Below are positions 32,905 through 42,556 of a stretch of DNA of 64,000 nt, piece after piece. Each line of letters starts with the position of its first letter. Positions within the stretch are counted from its first letter, which is position 1. The position numbers and the translations under genes were made by a program. Source of the stretch: Psychrobacillus sp032154225 (lineage in GTDB: Bacteria; Bacillota; Bacilli; Bacillales_A; Planococcaceae); the NCBI RefSeq assembly GCF_032154225.1, contig NZ_JALDYF010000007.1, positions 62,001 through 126,000 on the forward strand. The letters are read 5' to 3'. Under the pieces are notes generated by a model. That model ran no database searches. It was not told the origin of the DNA and saw only the letters and a program-made list of their open reading frames with translations.

Positions 32905-33846
32905 CTAAATTGTCTCGCCTCTGCGAAGTGCATCTGCTATTTCATCTATTTTCCGTAGCCGATGATTAATACCCGACTTACTTACATTTCCAGTGGAAAC
33001 CATTTCGCCTAATTCCTTTAATGTAACATCTTGGTATTCTACACGCAACCTGGCAATTTCTCTTAACTTTTCTGGTAGCTGATCTAAGCCAATTGCATTT
33101 TCTATAAATCGTATATTATCCACTTGTCGAATTGCTGCGCTAATCGTTTTATTCAAATTAGCTGTTTCGCAATTCACTAGGCGATTTACGCTATTTCTCA
33201 TATCTCGTATAATGCGAACGTCTTCAAACTTCAGTAATGCACTGTGAGCTCCCGCTATACTTAGAAAATCAGAAATTTTTTCTGCTTCTTTCAAATAAGC
33301 AACATAGCCCTTTTTTCGTTCGATCGTTTTACCATTCAAATCAAATCCATTCATCAAATCCACTAGCGCATCACTATGCGTTTTATATAATGAATACACT
33401 TCTAAATGATACGACGAAGTTTCTGGATTATTAACAGATCCTCCTGCTAAAAAAGCTCCTCTTAAATAAGCACGCTTACAGCATTTTTTCTTCACAAGCT
33501 CTTTGGAGATCGAATATTCAAATTGAAAGTTTTCTTGTAGAATTTTCAAATCTTCCAATAAACTCTTTGCACCTTCGCGAACTCGACAAATATAAACATT
33601 ATTTTTTTTCAATCTCATTTTTTTTCGAACGAGCAGTTCTACTTGATACGGATATAATTGCTTAATAAGTGTATACAGTCTTCGTGCAATCGCTGCATTT
33701 TCTGTTTGCACATCTAAACTTAATGCTTTATTGCTAAATGATAATGAACCATTCATTCGTATGAGAGCTGAGAGTTCAGCTTTTGAACAACAAGGTTTTG
33801 ATTCCTCTTGTGTCATCTCTTTTTTCGTTTCGGAAGCAAATGACAT
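32905..33846 (-). CDS. whiA: WhiA-family DNA-binding protein
   Basis: A 313-residue protein with an N-terminal degenerate LAGLIDADG-type domain (YLRGAFLAGGSVNNPETSSY, HLEVYSLYKTHSDALVDLMN) and a C-terminal helix-turn-helix (YQDVTLKELGEMVSTGNVSK, SGINHRLRKIDEIA). In Bacillus it affects division and chromosome segregation; in actinomycetes it controls sporulation. It starts about 60 bases after yvcK, with GGGGGG upstream of ATG. Confidence 0.95.
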   Translation of the reverse strand: MSFASETKKEMTQEESKPCCSKAELSALIRMNGSLSFSNKALSLDVQTENAAIARRLYTLIKQLYPYQVELLVRKKMRLKKNNVYICRVREGAKSLLEDLKILQENFQFEYSISKELVKKKCCKRAYLRGAFLAGGSVNNPETSSYHLEVYSLYKTHSDALVDLMNGFDLNGKTIERKKGYVAYLKEAEKISDFLSIAGAHSALLKFEDVRIIRDMRNSVNRLVNCETANLNKTISAAIRQVDNIRFIENAIGLDQLPEKLREIARLRVEYQDVTLKELGEMVSTGNVSKSGINHRLRKIDEIADALRRGETI

Positions 33847-33904
33847 AAGCTGTCCCCCCCTTTCTTGCTAGAGACTATAGCTTGTTTTTTACAATTTTCT
33901 ATAA

Positions 33905-34864
33905 TCAGTCTGCATATTCTACTAACCATTTTGCTACTTCTAGTGCATCGTGACGAACCGCACCGTCATGTACGACGGAAATATCTTTCTTCACTATTTC
34001 GATTCCTAAAGATTCTAGTTTATCTATATCTATTTTAACTGGCGATGCTTTTTCTTGCTTATATAAATACTGTACATTTTCTGGAATTTCTTCTTTACTT
34101 ATTAGAATGGAATCTAAAAAGTTTTCTCCAACATGATCAATTAATGCTTTTACATGATCGTATGCAGTATAACTACCTGTTTCACCGGCCTGTGTCATAA
34201 GGTTACATATATAAACTTTCTTAGCCTTGGAATCAATAATTGCTGTCTTAATATCTTCTACTAATAAGTTAGGCAATATACTAGTATATAGACTTCCTGG
34301 ACCAATTGCGATAATATCAGCTTTTCGAATTGTATTAATTGTTTCTGGTAACGGTTTCACATCAGCTGGTGAAATGAATACCGTTTCTATTTTCTTCCCA
34401 TAGCCTGGTATTTTAGACTCTCCACTAATAATTGTACCATCATCAAACTTTGCATGAAGTGTTACGACTTGATTCGCAGCTGGAAGTACTTTCCCATGTA
34501 CATTTAATACACGACTCATCTCACTTATTGCATTTGCAAAATCTCCTGTAATGGACGTTAACGCCGTTAACATTAAATTTCCTAATGAGTGTCCGTCTAA
34601 TTCAGCGGAATTAGAAAATCGGTACTGGAACATTTCCTCTACTAACGGCTCTACTTCAGATAACGCAGCTAAAACATTGCGAATATCACCAGGCGGTGGT
34701 ATATCATACTCATCCCTCAATCGCCCGGAGCTTCCTCCATCGTCTGCTACAGTTACAATTGCTGTAATATCGAGGGGAAGTTTTTTCAAACCACGCAGTA
34801 AAGTAGATAATCCCGTACCTCCACCAATAATAACTATTTTTTTCTGGTGTTTTGTACGTCCCAT
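33905..34864 (-). CDS. yvcK: YvcK-family gluconeogenesis factor
   Basis: A 319-residue CofD-like protein with the nucleotide-sugar binding start VIIGGGTGLSTLLRGLKKL, VTVADDGGSSGRLRDEYDIP and IGPGSLYTSILPNLLVEDIK. YvcK/MgfK binds UDP-sugars, is needed for growth on gluconeogenic carbon and influences cell shape. ATG 34864, four bases after the rapZ stop, is preferred to ATG 34891, which lies within rapZ. Confidence 0.93.
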   Translation of the reverse strand: MGRTKHQKKIVIIGGGTGLSTLLRGLKKLPLDITAIVTVADDGGSSGRLRDEYDIPPPGDIRNVLAALSEVEPLVEEMFQYRFSNSAELDGHSLGNLMLTALTSITGDFANAISEMSRVLNVHGKVLPAANQVVTLHAKFDDGTIISGESKIPGYGKKIETVFISPADVKPLPETINTIRKADIIAIGPGSLYTSILPNLLVEDIKTAIIDSKAKKVYICNLMTQAGETGSYTAYDHVKALIDHVGENFLDSILISKEEIPENVQYLYKQEKASPVKIDIDKLESLGIEIVKKDISVVHDGAVRHDALEVAKWLVEYAD

Positions 34865-34868
34865 TACC

Positions 34869-35753
34869 TCAATCCTTTCTGATTGTAACATCTCGATGCG
34901 TAATAACCGTTTTGTCTTCTGATTTTAATAGTTTACCAAAATATTCTGCTAGTGTAACAGATCGATGCTGCCCACCCGTACATCCGAAAGCAATAACAAG
35001 CTGTGTCTTACCTTCGCGCTTATATTGTGGAATCATGAATAAAAATAAATCGGTTAGCTTCTCGATTAATGTTTTAGTATCTGCCCATTTTAATACATAA
35101 CTAGATACTTCCTCATTCAATCCCGATTTCAAACGTAATTCTTCGATATAGTACGGATTTGGAAGAAAACGTACATCGAAAACTAAATCGGCATCTATCG
35201 GAATACCATGCTTAAAGCCAAATGACATCACATTAATCGTAAACAAGCTACTTCCTTTTTGTGAAAACTCTTCTTGAATTTTTTCACGAAGCTCCCTTGG
35301 CTTCATCTTTGACGTATTATAAATAAATTGCGCTCTGCCTTTTAAATCCGACAGAAGTTCACGCTCTTTTTTTATACCATCTAATGGCAAACCCGAAAGT
35401 GCCAATGGGTGAGAGCGTCTCGTTTCTTTATATCTTCTTACTAGCACTTCATCTTCGGCATCTAAAAATAATACTCTCGGAGAAACTGAAGTAGCTTCAT
35501 GGAGTTTGTTAACAGATTCAACTAGTGAATGGAACATCTCTCCACCACGTAAATCCATCACTGCTGCAATATTGCGAGGTTGCTTATTCGAATCAATCAT
35601 AAGACGAATGAATGTTACTAACAGCTCTGGGGGAAGATTATCGATACAATAATAACCCAGGTCCTCAAAGCTTTGAATCGCTACTGTTTTACCTGCTCCA
35701 GACATTCCAGTAATAATTACTACTTCCGTATTAAGCTTTTGCTGATTATCCAT
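34869..35753 (-). CDS. rapZ: RapZ/YvcJ-type nucleotide-binding protein
   Basis: A 294-residue P-loop protein: Walker A in ITGMSGAGKTVAIQSFEDLG, YCIDNLPPELL, and the C-terminal FGCTGGQHRSVTLAEYF. YvcJ of B. subtilis hydrolyses GTP and affects competence; E. coli RapZ controls GlmZ RNA. It overlaps the nudix gene by eight bases. Confidence 0.95.
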   Translation of the reverse strand: MDNQQKLNTEVVIITGMSGAGKTVAIQSFEDLGYYCIDNLPPELLVTFIRLMIDSNKQPRNIAAVMDLRGGEMFHSLVESVNKLHEATSVSPRVLFLDAEDEVLVRRYKETRRSHPLALSGLPLDGIKKERELLSDLKGRAQFIYNTSKMKPRELREKIQEEFSQKGSSLFTINVMSFGFKHGIPIDADLVFDVRFLPNPYYIEELRLKSGLNEEVSSYVLKWADTKTLIEKLTDLFLFMIPQYKREGKTQLVIAFGCTGGQHRSVTLAEYFGKLLKSEDKTVITHRDVTIRKD

Positions 35754-36228
35754 TGTTTACTTTTCCCTCCAGCGAATACTGTATCGTTTCTTTTATTAAT
35801 GTGAAATCAGGTGTGTACACAAATGTTCCATATTGGATTCCTTGCTCATGAACCGCGAATAATAAATTCGTTCTATCGCCTTCCGCCATAGGTAGTTTAT
35901 GTAATTCCTCTACTGGATGCCATTCTAATATACCTTCTTTTGTTTCTTGAAAAGGAGTTCCTTCTAAATCTTTCGCTACAAACGTAAATAGCATCCACTC
36001 ATCTACACGTTTGCCATCTTCTTCGATGACCATCGTATAGATTCCTTTTAAATATGGCTTGATCGGTACAGTGTTTGTTTCTTCCGTAAATTCTCTCACT
36101 GCTGCTTCGAAAATGGACTCACCTGTTTCCATTTTTCCTCCTGGAGCAACATACCAGTTGCGTCTAGGTTTTTTTAATAATAAAACTTCGTTATCTTTAC
36201 ATATAAGTAAGTTGGCGATTCGTTGCAC
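35746..36228 (-). CDS. NUDIX hydrolase
   Basis: A 160-residue hydrolase with the Nudix box GKMETGESIFEAAVREFTEE (GX5EX7REUXEE). First gene of the yvcI-rapZ-yvcK-whiA-crh operon, matching B. subtilis yvcI. GTG 36228 is used as start, with GGAG upstream. The substrate is probably a nucleoside diphosphate derivative; 8-oxo-dGTP has been proposed for relatives. Confidence 0.9.
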   Translation of the reverse strand: MQRIANLLICKDNEVLLLKKPRRNWYVAPGGKMETGESIFEAAVREFTEETNTVPIKPYLKGIYTMVIEEDGKRVDEWMLFTFVAKDLEGTPFQETKEGILEWHPVEELHKLPMAEGDRTNLLFAVHEQGIQYGTFVYTPDFTLIKETIQYSLEGKVNNG

Positions 36229-36362
36229 GAGTAGTCACTCCAAATCCATTCAAATTAGGTTTTGTTCTCAACCTTTGCTAATACTTATTATACATGAAAT
36301 TAAAAAGAAAAACCGAGCAAAGAACACCCGGGTCTTTTAAAGTAAAAATAACCTTTGCAATG

Positions 36363-37008
36363 CAGTTTCCGGCTTGCTCCAGGCTTCACATTGAGCTATA
36401 CGATGAACGGTAAAATTTTTAAAGCATGTTGGAAGTTGCTGCGCCTCTTCCAACACGCTTTTTCATCGATCATCGTATGGCAAATGTTCGCCTTCCGCTG
36501 GCAAAAAACTTTAGTACCAAGTAGCTAAATACTTTTGGCAATAGAAGAAGCAAGTCACACTCTAAATTCTTTGCAGGCCATCAAAAATTCAATTTTGGCG
36601 GCTCTCCGCTGTTTTTTAGAAGGTGACACTTCTACAAGTTGATTCATTGTGTAGCTGAAAATGGCTTCACCTTTTTAACAAGAAGAATGGAATGAGAAAT
36701 TGTTCTCATTCTCAACAGATTAAGTTAGCTTTTTTCTGTCTAATAAGTAGAGAAGTACATACTTCATAAAAATACTAGAATGAATATGACTACTTTTTTA
36801 ATAAATAGATGGATGAAGTGGAAATCGGCGACTCCAGCGGGATCAGCGGATGTTTTATGGTACGAGTAACCGCAGGAGCACTGAGCCCAAAAACATGGAC
36901 TGAGCGCAGCGAAACTTTGTTTTGCGACGAGTAACCGCAGGAGCACTGGAAGTGGCTGAGGCAGTGCCTGCGGAAAGCGTCCGATTAGAACGGAAACCAC
37001 TCTATACA
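36363..37008 (+). repeat. Composite interspersed repeat, copy A
   Basis: A non-coding block of about 650 bases shared with 45799-46490 and 51117-51505. Left module: GTTTCCGGCTTGCTCCAGGC, ATGAACGG and the pair TTGGAAG ... CTTCCAACA around TGCGCCT. Right module: GGCGACTCCAGCGGGA, AGCGGATGTTTT, GACGAGTAACCGCAGGAGCA (twice) and GGAAAGCGTCCG. No coding frame is shared by the copies. It lies between trxB and the nudix operon. Confidence 0.85.
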
Positions 37009-37075
37009 GCCCGATACTTTTTTACACTTAGAATGCACCAAATCGAGTGATCACAATATGTTTTCATATACTTGC

Positions 37076-37118
37076 AAAAAAGAGGCTGCTTCATCGATTA
37101 ATATCGAGAAACAGCCTG
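37076..37118 (-). terminator. Terminator of trxB
   Basis: AGGCTG ... TCGAT and ATCGA ... CAGCCT form a stem with a small internal loop and TTTTTT on the minus strand. About 100 bases separate it from the trxB stop. Confidence 0.65.
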
Positions 37119-37222
37119 TTCAAATATTTCTTATATAAAAAGGGGGTCAATTTATAATTCTTACTATACACCCACTTTATTTCAAAACGATTACAATAGG
37201 ATTAAAATAAAGTTAAATAATA

Positions 37223-38173
37223 TTAAGCGTTCGCAAGTGCTTTATCTTTTAATTTTTCGATATAATGCTGAGCTGCTTGAGCTGCAATACTACCATCACC
37301 TGTAGCAGTTACAATTTGGCGAAGCGTTTTTTCACGAACGTCTCCAGCTCCAAATATTCCTGGTACATTCGTTTCCATCTCTGCATTCGTTACGATATAA
37401 CCATTGTCGTTTAGAATTCCTAAACCTTCAAATGGTTTCGTTAATGGAAGCATTCCAACATAAACAAAAACTCCATCTGCTTCGAATTCTTTTTCAGAAC
37501 CGTCTACAGTAGAAACTAATGTTACGCTACCTACTTTTCCATCTTTTGCGTTAATTTCTTTTAACGTAGTATTCCAGATGAAGTCAATTTTTTCATTTGC
37601 AAATGCACGTTCTTGAAGAATTTTTTGTGCACGAAGCTCATCACGACGGTGAATAATCGTTACTTTATCAGCAAATTTCGTTAAAAATGCTCCTTCTTCA
37701 ACAGCAGAGTCTCCTCCACCTACAACTACAAGGTTTTTCCCTTTAAAGAATGCTCCGTCACATACCGCACAATAACTTACGCCACGTCCGCCAAGCTCAC
37801 TCTCACCAGGGATCCCCATTTTCTTATATTCTGCACCAGAAGAAATAATAACTGCCAATGCTTTATATTCTTTTCCACTAACTTTTACTGTTTTATATTG
37901 TTCGCCATCAATAATTTCCGAAACATCACCGTATGCATATTCAGCACCGAATTTTTTTGCATGGTCAAACATTTTTGTTGAAAGCTCTGGCCCTAAAATC
38001 TTTTCAAATCCAGGATAGTTTTCTACTTCTTCTGTATTGGCCATTTGCCCGCCAGGTATTCCGCGCTCAATCATTAATGTCGAAAGATTTCCACGTGAAG
38101 TATAAACTGCTGCTGTCATTCCTGCTGGTCCTGCTCCAATTATTATAACATCATAAATTTTCTCTTCTGTCAT
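37223..38173 (-). CDS. trxB: Thioredoxin reductase
   Basis: A 316-residue flavoprotein: FAD site IIIGAGPAGMTAAVYTSRGN, redox cysteines in YCAVCDGAFFKG, NADPH site VVVGGGDSAVEEGAFL and GIFGAGDVREKTLRQIVTA. It transfers electrons from NADPH to thioredoxin. The order trxB after a TPR-protein gene is as in B. subtilis (yvcD-trxB). Confidence 0.97.
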   Translation of the reverse strand: MTEEKIYDVIIIGAGPAGMTAAVYTSRGNLSTLMIERGIPGGQMANTEEVENYPGFEKILGPELSTKMFDHAKKFGAEYAYGDVSEIIDGEQYKTVKVSGKEYKALAVIISSGAEYKKMGIPGESELGGRGVSYCAVCDGAFFKGKNLVVVGGGDSAVEEGAFLTKFADKVTIIHRRDELRAQKILQERAFANEKIDFIWNTTLKEINAKDGKVGSVTLVSTVDGSEKEFEADGVFVYVGMLPLTKPFEGLGILNDNGYIVTNAEMETNVPGIFGAGDVREKTLRQIVTATGDGSIAAQAAQHYIEKLKDKALANA

Positions 38174-38243
38174 CGTTAATTCCTCCTACAACTCTACTAA
38201 CACTCAATCTATAGGATTTTTATGCCGTATTCAACTTTTTTGC

Positions 38244-39773
38244 TTATGAGTCGAACAATGGCAAAAATTGAATTAGTTCATTCACATATTTCGTCAATGT
38301 GTTTGTCGTAATACCATATTGCTCCGCATAAGATTTTTTCGTCACATTTTTTTCACGTGACGATTCAAACATATACTCCGTTGCTGCTGCTAATGCTTTC
38401 GGATTTTTGAAGTCATATCCTTTTTCAAGTGCTCGTTCCACTAGGACAAACCACATTTGAAATAAATACGTCGCGGATTGCGCTAATGGTTTATACTTTT
38501 CGAAAAGTAAATCCGTTGCTGCAATCGCACGTAAAAAAGCTTTTTCTGCAACGGAATTTTCTTCAAATGAATGTCCTAAAGACTGTGCTAAAAACAATTT
38601 CTCCATCGTCGTTAACTCATCGACTACAATCCACTTTGGATGTGAAATAATCTCTTGGCGATGTTTTGATTTTCCCAATAAATAAAACCCAAAAATACGC
38701 TCACTCACATGTTTATTTTGAAGCTTCTCCAAAATAAACTCCTTTTGATGCTCGGTACCATGATTGTTAATCTCTTTCATCTGTGGCAACCACGGCTCGA
38801 AGCCTGCTTTTTCTGGATCTAGCTTCAATAATGATTTCCAAGCATTGCGAGAAATTTCCTCATGTCCAGCGAAATAAGCAGAATGCGACAACCAGAAATA
38901 AAACCCTGGATCGCCTTCAAACCCTTTACGTTGTAAACTTCTCAACCATTTATATGCTTCCTCATATTTTCCGATCAATGCAAATGTTGCTCCTAATTTA
39001 TACCGATGCTCGATAAAATAAGGATTAATCTTTGTTAAAAATTCTGCAATTTCATTTAGTTCTTCTTCATTTTTTTCATAATAATGAATGACAGCTAAAT
39101 TACAAAGTGCATGGATATTCCCTCTATTTTCGCTTAACACTTGGTGAAGTAAAGCTTTTGCCTGTTCTTCTTCCCCAACATAAAAATAAGCGAGCGCTAA
39201 ATTATTATAGGCTGCCCAAAAATCTGGATTATCGGTAATAATCGATTCTAATAACTCTACTGCTTCTTGAAATTTCCCCTGCTCCATTAATCGACGAGAT
39301 TTCTCCTGCAAAAAAAGTGCCTCACTGGAAGGGTTATTTTCCATATTTAAAGCCTCAATATCTTCTTGTTCTGAAAACTCGACAATTTCCATCGCTTCCT
39401 CGGCATATTCACCGTTCTCTGCCATTTCTATATACTTTCTAGCGAATCGATTTGCGTCTAAAAAGTTCCCTAAATGTGCATTTACTTCCGCAAGGAAAAA
39501 TACAATTTCAGGTTCATTCGAATCGGCTGAATAGGCTGCTCGTAAAAGCTCATGAGCCAAATCAAAGTTCTCTATTTCCATTTGTAAAATAGCATATTGC
39601 ATTAAAATTAATGGATCTTCTGGGCTTAAATCTGCTGCTCTTTTTAAATATTTATGTGCTTTTTCATACCGTTCCTTTTGTAGTTCATCAAGTGCTTTTT
39701 TATAGTAGTATTCGCCCGTTGGCAAAAACGAAATAATATTTTCTTTTAATATCTGTTTGCTTTTTTTATTCAA
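38244..39773 (-). CDS. Tetratricopeptide-repeat protein
   Basis: A 509-residue cytosolic protein made of TPR helices (KAHKYLKRAADLSPEDPLIL, FWAAYNNLALAYFYVGEEEQ, EEAYKWLRSL, AWKSLLKLDPE). It matches YvcD of B. subtilis in position and kind. The C-terminal part has a helical domain ending FLPLFDS. TTG 39773 has GGAGG seven bases upstream. Partner proteins unknown. Confidence 0.85.
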   Translation of the reverse strand: MNKKSKQILKENIISFLPTGEYYYKKALDELQKERYEKAHKYLKRAADLSPEDPLILMQYAILQMEIENFDLAHELLRAAYSADSNEPEIVFFLAEVNAHLGNFLDANRFARKYIEMAENGEYAEEAMEIVEFSEQEDIEALNMENNPSSEALFLQEKSRRLMEQGKFQEAVELLESIITDNPDFWAAYNNLALAYFYVGEEEQAKALLHQVLSENRGNIHALCNLAVIHYYEKNEEELNEIAEFLTKINPYFIEHRYKLGATFALIGKYEEAYKWLRSLQRKGFEGDPGFYFWLSHSAYFAGHEEISRNAWKSLLKLDPEKAGFEPWLPQMKEINNHGTEHQKEFILEKLQNKHVSERIFGFYLLGKSKHRQEIISHPKWIVVDELTTMEKLFLAQSLGHSFEENSVAEKAFLRAIAATDLLFEKYKPLAQSATYLFQMWFVLVERALEKGYDFKNPKALAAATEYMFESSREKNVTKKSYAEQYGITTNTLTKYVNELIQFLPLFDS

Positions 39774-39791
39774 AATAGTCCTCCGAAAAAT

Positions 39792-39821
39792 AATAAGGAA
39801 CGTTTTATAAACGTCCCTTAT
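39792..39821 (-). terminator. Terminator of the histidine operon
   Basis: ATAAGGAACGTTT and AAACGTCCCTTAT pair with one mismatch, followed on the minus strand by an AT-rich run ending in TTTTT. Confidence 0.65.
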
Positions 39822-39853
39822 CAGTATATTCTTCAGTATATCATAAACAAATA

Positions 39854-40477
39854 TTAATTATGTGTTTTCGTCTCATGTCTTTTTTGGAGCACTTGTAAAA
39901 GCTCGTAGAAACTAACATTTTGATTTTGTAACAGCACCAATAAATGGTACATTAAATCCGCAGCTTCCCATTTTAGCTCTTCTGCATCATTATTTTTGGA
40001 AGCAATTATTACTTCGGCTGATTCTTCTCCAACCTTTTTACAAATTTTATCGACGCCTTCGTTAAACAAATAAGTTGTGTAAGCTCCTTCTGGCATCGTT
40101 TTCTGTCTTTCTTCAATAATACTAATCAATGACGTAATAACATTGTAACCAACTGTATCATCAAATTTTTCTAAGTTATTGTGGAAACAAGTTTCTTCTC
40201 CCGTGTGACATGCTGGCCCATTTGGCAATACTTCCACTACAAGAGCGTCTGAATCGCAATCTGTGCGAATGGAAACCACTTGTTGCTTATTGCCTGATGT
40301 TGCCCCTTTATGCCATAATTCTTGTCGACTACGGCTGAAAAACCATGTTTCTTTTGTTTCTACCGTTTTTTTATATGATTCTTCATTCATATACGCTAGT
40401 GTCAGCACTTCTCTCGTGATGGCATGTTGCACAATGACAGGAATGAGTCCTTTGTCGTCAAATTGTAAGTTTGTCAT
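39854..40477 (-). CDS. hisI: Bifunctional phosphoribosyl-AMP cyclohydrolase / phosphoribosyl-ATP pyrophosphatase
   Basis: A 207-residue HisIE fusion for steps 2 and 3 of histidine synthesis. The cyclohydrolase half (1-115) has WHKGATSGNKQQV, the Mg/Zn ligands in TDCDSDALVVEV and GPACHTGEETCF; the pyrophosphatase half has GVDKICKKVGEESAEVIIAS. ATG overlaps the hisF stop by four bases. Last gene of the operon. Confidence 0.97.
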   Translation of the reverse strand: MTNLQFDDKGLIPVIVQHAITREVLTLAYMNEESYKKTVETKETWFFSRSRQELWHKGATSGNKQQVVSIRTDCDSDALVVEVLPNGPACHTGEETCFHNNLEKFDDTVGYNVITSLISIIEERQKTMPEGAYTTYLFNEGVDKICKKVGEESAEVIIASKNNDAEELKWEAADLMYHLLVLLQNQNVSFYELLQVLQKRHETKTHN

Positions 40478-41229
40478 AGTACCTCTACTCCTCGTTCACG
40501 AATATAGTTTTTCACTTCCTGCACACTTGTTTCTTTAAAATGAAAAATAGAAGCTGCTAGTGCAGCATCTGCATTAGCTTCTGTAAATGCAGATAAAATA
40601 TGCTCTACATTCCCTGCTCCGCCACTTGCCGTAACTGGAATGGAAACAGCATCCTTCACGAGCTTTGTAATAGCTAAATCATAGCCATCTTTTTCTCCGT
40701 CACGATCCATGCTTGTCAATAAAATTTCACCTGCTCCAAGCATTTCTACTTCTTTCGCCCAGTCGACAGCTTTCCATTCCGTTTTTTTCAGTCCACCATG
40801 TGTATAAACAAACCACTCATTATCTTCTTCAGACTGTTTCACATCTATGGCAATAATGATTTTATTTGAACCGAACAATTTTGCACCTTCTGTAATGACA
40901 GCAGGATTGCTTATTGCAGCGCTATTCATCGATACCTTGCTAGCACCAGCTTCTAATAATTGCTTCATATTTTCAGCAGTTCGAATTCCACCACCAACTG
41001 TTAAAGGAATCGAAATTTGTGCAGCTGTTTTTTTCACCACATCCAGCATCGTATCTCGACCTTCAACAGAAGCAGAAATATCTAAAAATACGAGTTCATC
41101 CGCACCTTGTTGATCATAAAATGCAGCTAACTCCGTAGGATCGCCAGCATCTCTTAATCCAACAAATTGGATTCCTTTTACAACTCGCCCATCTTTCACA
41201 TCTAAACAAGGAATTATTTTCTTTACCAT
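40474..41229 (-). CDS. hisF: Imidazole glycerol phosphate synthase cyclase subunit
   Basis: A 251-residue TIM barrel with IIPCLDVKDGRVVKG, GADELVFLDISAS, LTVGGGIRTAENMKQLLEAG and LLTSMDRDGEKDGYD (catalytic Asp pair). It works with the glutaminase HisH. I find no hisH gene between hisB and hisA, where it is often found, nor elsewhere in the operon, which is worth noting. Confidence 0.97.
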   Translation of the reverse strand: MVKKIIPCLDVKDGRVVKGIQFVGLRDAGDPTELAAFYDQQGADELVFLDISASVEGRDTMLDVVKKTAAQISIPLTVGGGIRTAENMKQLLEAGASKVSMNSAAISNPAVITEGAKLFGSNKIIIAIDVKQSEEDNEWFVYTHGGLKKTEWKAVDWAKEVEMLGAGEILLTSMDRDGEKDGYDLAITKLVKDAVSIPVTASGGAGNVEHILSAFTEANADAALAASIFHFKETSVQEVKNYIRERGVEVL

Positions 41230-41966
41230 TTAGCGGTTTCCTCCAATGCTTCTGTTAATGTAAATCGATTATTATATAATGCTTTTCCAGTAATAACACC
41301 AGAAACAGATGTATCATTCGCTAGTTTTGCTACTTCTCGAAGATCTTCTAATGAGCTAATGCCTCCCGAAACAATGACCGAAAGACCAGTTGCTTCCGCA
41401 AGTTCTTTATTCGCAGCAAGGTTTGGACCTTGAAGTGTCCCATCCGTTGCAATATCTGTGAAAATAACATGCTTTGCCCCTTTAGAAGCAAAATATTGTC
41501 CTACTTCTATAGCTGATTGAGTCGACGTTTCTAGCCAACCATGCGTAGCAACCATTCCATCTTTCGCATCTAATCCAATAACAATTCGATCACCACCGAA
41601 TTGCTCCAATAAATCTGCGACCAACTGAGGATTCGAAATAGCTAGGCTACCAATAATGACTCTCGTAACACCGTTATTTAAGTAAAAGCTGACGTCTTCT
41701 TTGGAACGAATACCTCCGCCAATTTGAACTTGTACAGGAAGTTCCTTTGCAATACGAATTACTTCATTTGCATGAATTTTTTCACCATCTTTTGCACCGT
41801 CTAAATCGACTAGATGGATACATGTTGCGCCTTCATCTACGAATTTTTTTGCCATTTCAAAAGGAGAATCGCCATAAACTGTTTCCTGATTATAATCCCC
41901 TTGATATAAACGAACGCATTTTCCGCCTTTCATATCAATTGCCGGATATACTTGAATAGTTGTCAT
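41223..41966 (-). CDS. hisA: ProFAR isomerase
   Basis: A 247-residue TIM barrel: VYPAIDMKGGKCVRLYQGDY, VQIGGGIRSKEDV, and VIFTDIATDGTLQGPN with the catalytic Asp residues. It overlaps hisF by seven bases and hisB by four, so the operon is translationally coupled here. Confidence 0.97.
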   Translation of the reverse strand: MTTIQVYPAIDMKGGKCVRLYQGDYNQETVYGDSPFEMAKKFVDEGATCIHLVDLDGAKDGEKIHANEVIRIAKELPVQVQIGGGIRSKEDVSFYLNNGVTRVIIGSLAISNPQLVADLLEQFGGDRIVIGLDAKDGMVATHGWLETSTQSAIEVGQYFASKGAKHVIFTDIATDGTLQGPNLAANKELAEATGLSVIVSGGISSLEDLREVAKLANDTSVSGVITGKALYNNRFTLTEALEETAKW

Positions 41967-42556
41967 GTTAGTAATCCTTTTGTGGAAGGAACACCTTTCA
42001 CTCTTTCATCTATCGTAATTGCTTCGTCAATTGCACGAGCTAACGCCTTGAATATTGCTTCAATCATATGATGTGTATTGACACCATAATGGACGATTAC
42101 ATGAACATTCATACGCGCTTCCAATGCAAATTTCCATAAAAATTCATGCACAAGCTCTGTGTCAAACTGTCCAACTTTTTCAGTAGGAAATGCAGCTCGA
42201 AACTCTAAATGTGGACGATTGGAGATATCAATAACTACTTGTGCAAGTGCATCATCCATTGGTACAAATGCATTTCCGTATCGTTTGATGCTTTTTTTAT
42301 CGCCAAGTGCTTCTTTCACTGCTTGCCCTAACACAATCCCAATATCTTCTGTCGTGTGGTGGTCATCAATATGCGTGTCGCCAACTGCTTTGATTTTCGC
42401 ATTAAATAAACCGTGTTTTGTAAATAAATCAAGCATATGGTCCATAAACGGAACCCCTGTCTCAATGTCCGCTTTTCCTTCTCCATCTAAGTCTATTTCA
42501 ACAAATACTTTCGTTTCGTTTGTCATTCTCTCTATACTTGCCGTTCTTTTATTCAT
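41963..42556 (-). CDS. hisB: Imidazoleglycerol-phosphate dehydratase
   Basis: A 197-residue Mn-dependent dehydratase: IETGVPFMDHMLDLFTKHG, DTHIDDHHTTEDIGIVLGQA and NTHHMIEAIFKALARA. Monofunctional, as usual in Firmicutes (no phosphatase domain). ATG 42556 overlaps the hisD stop (TGATG). Confidence 0.97.
   Translation of the reverse strand: MNKRTASIERMTNETKVFVEIDLDGEGKADIETGVPFMDHMLDLFTKHGLFNAKIKAVGDTHIDDHHTTEDIGIVLGQAVKEALGDKKSIKRYGNAFVPMDDALAQVVIDISNRPHLEFRAAFPTEKVGQFDTELVHEFLWKFALEARMNVHVIVHYGVNTHHMIEAIFKALARAIDEAITIDERVKGVPSTKGLLT

Noticed and set aside
36764..37000. 78-codon frame in repeat copy A
   Set aside because: It falls entirely in the composite repeat and is not kept open in copies B and C.
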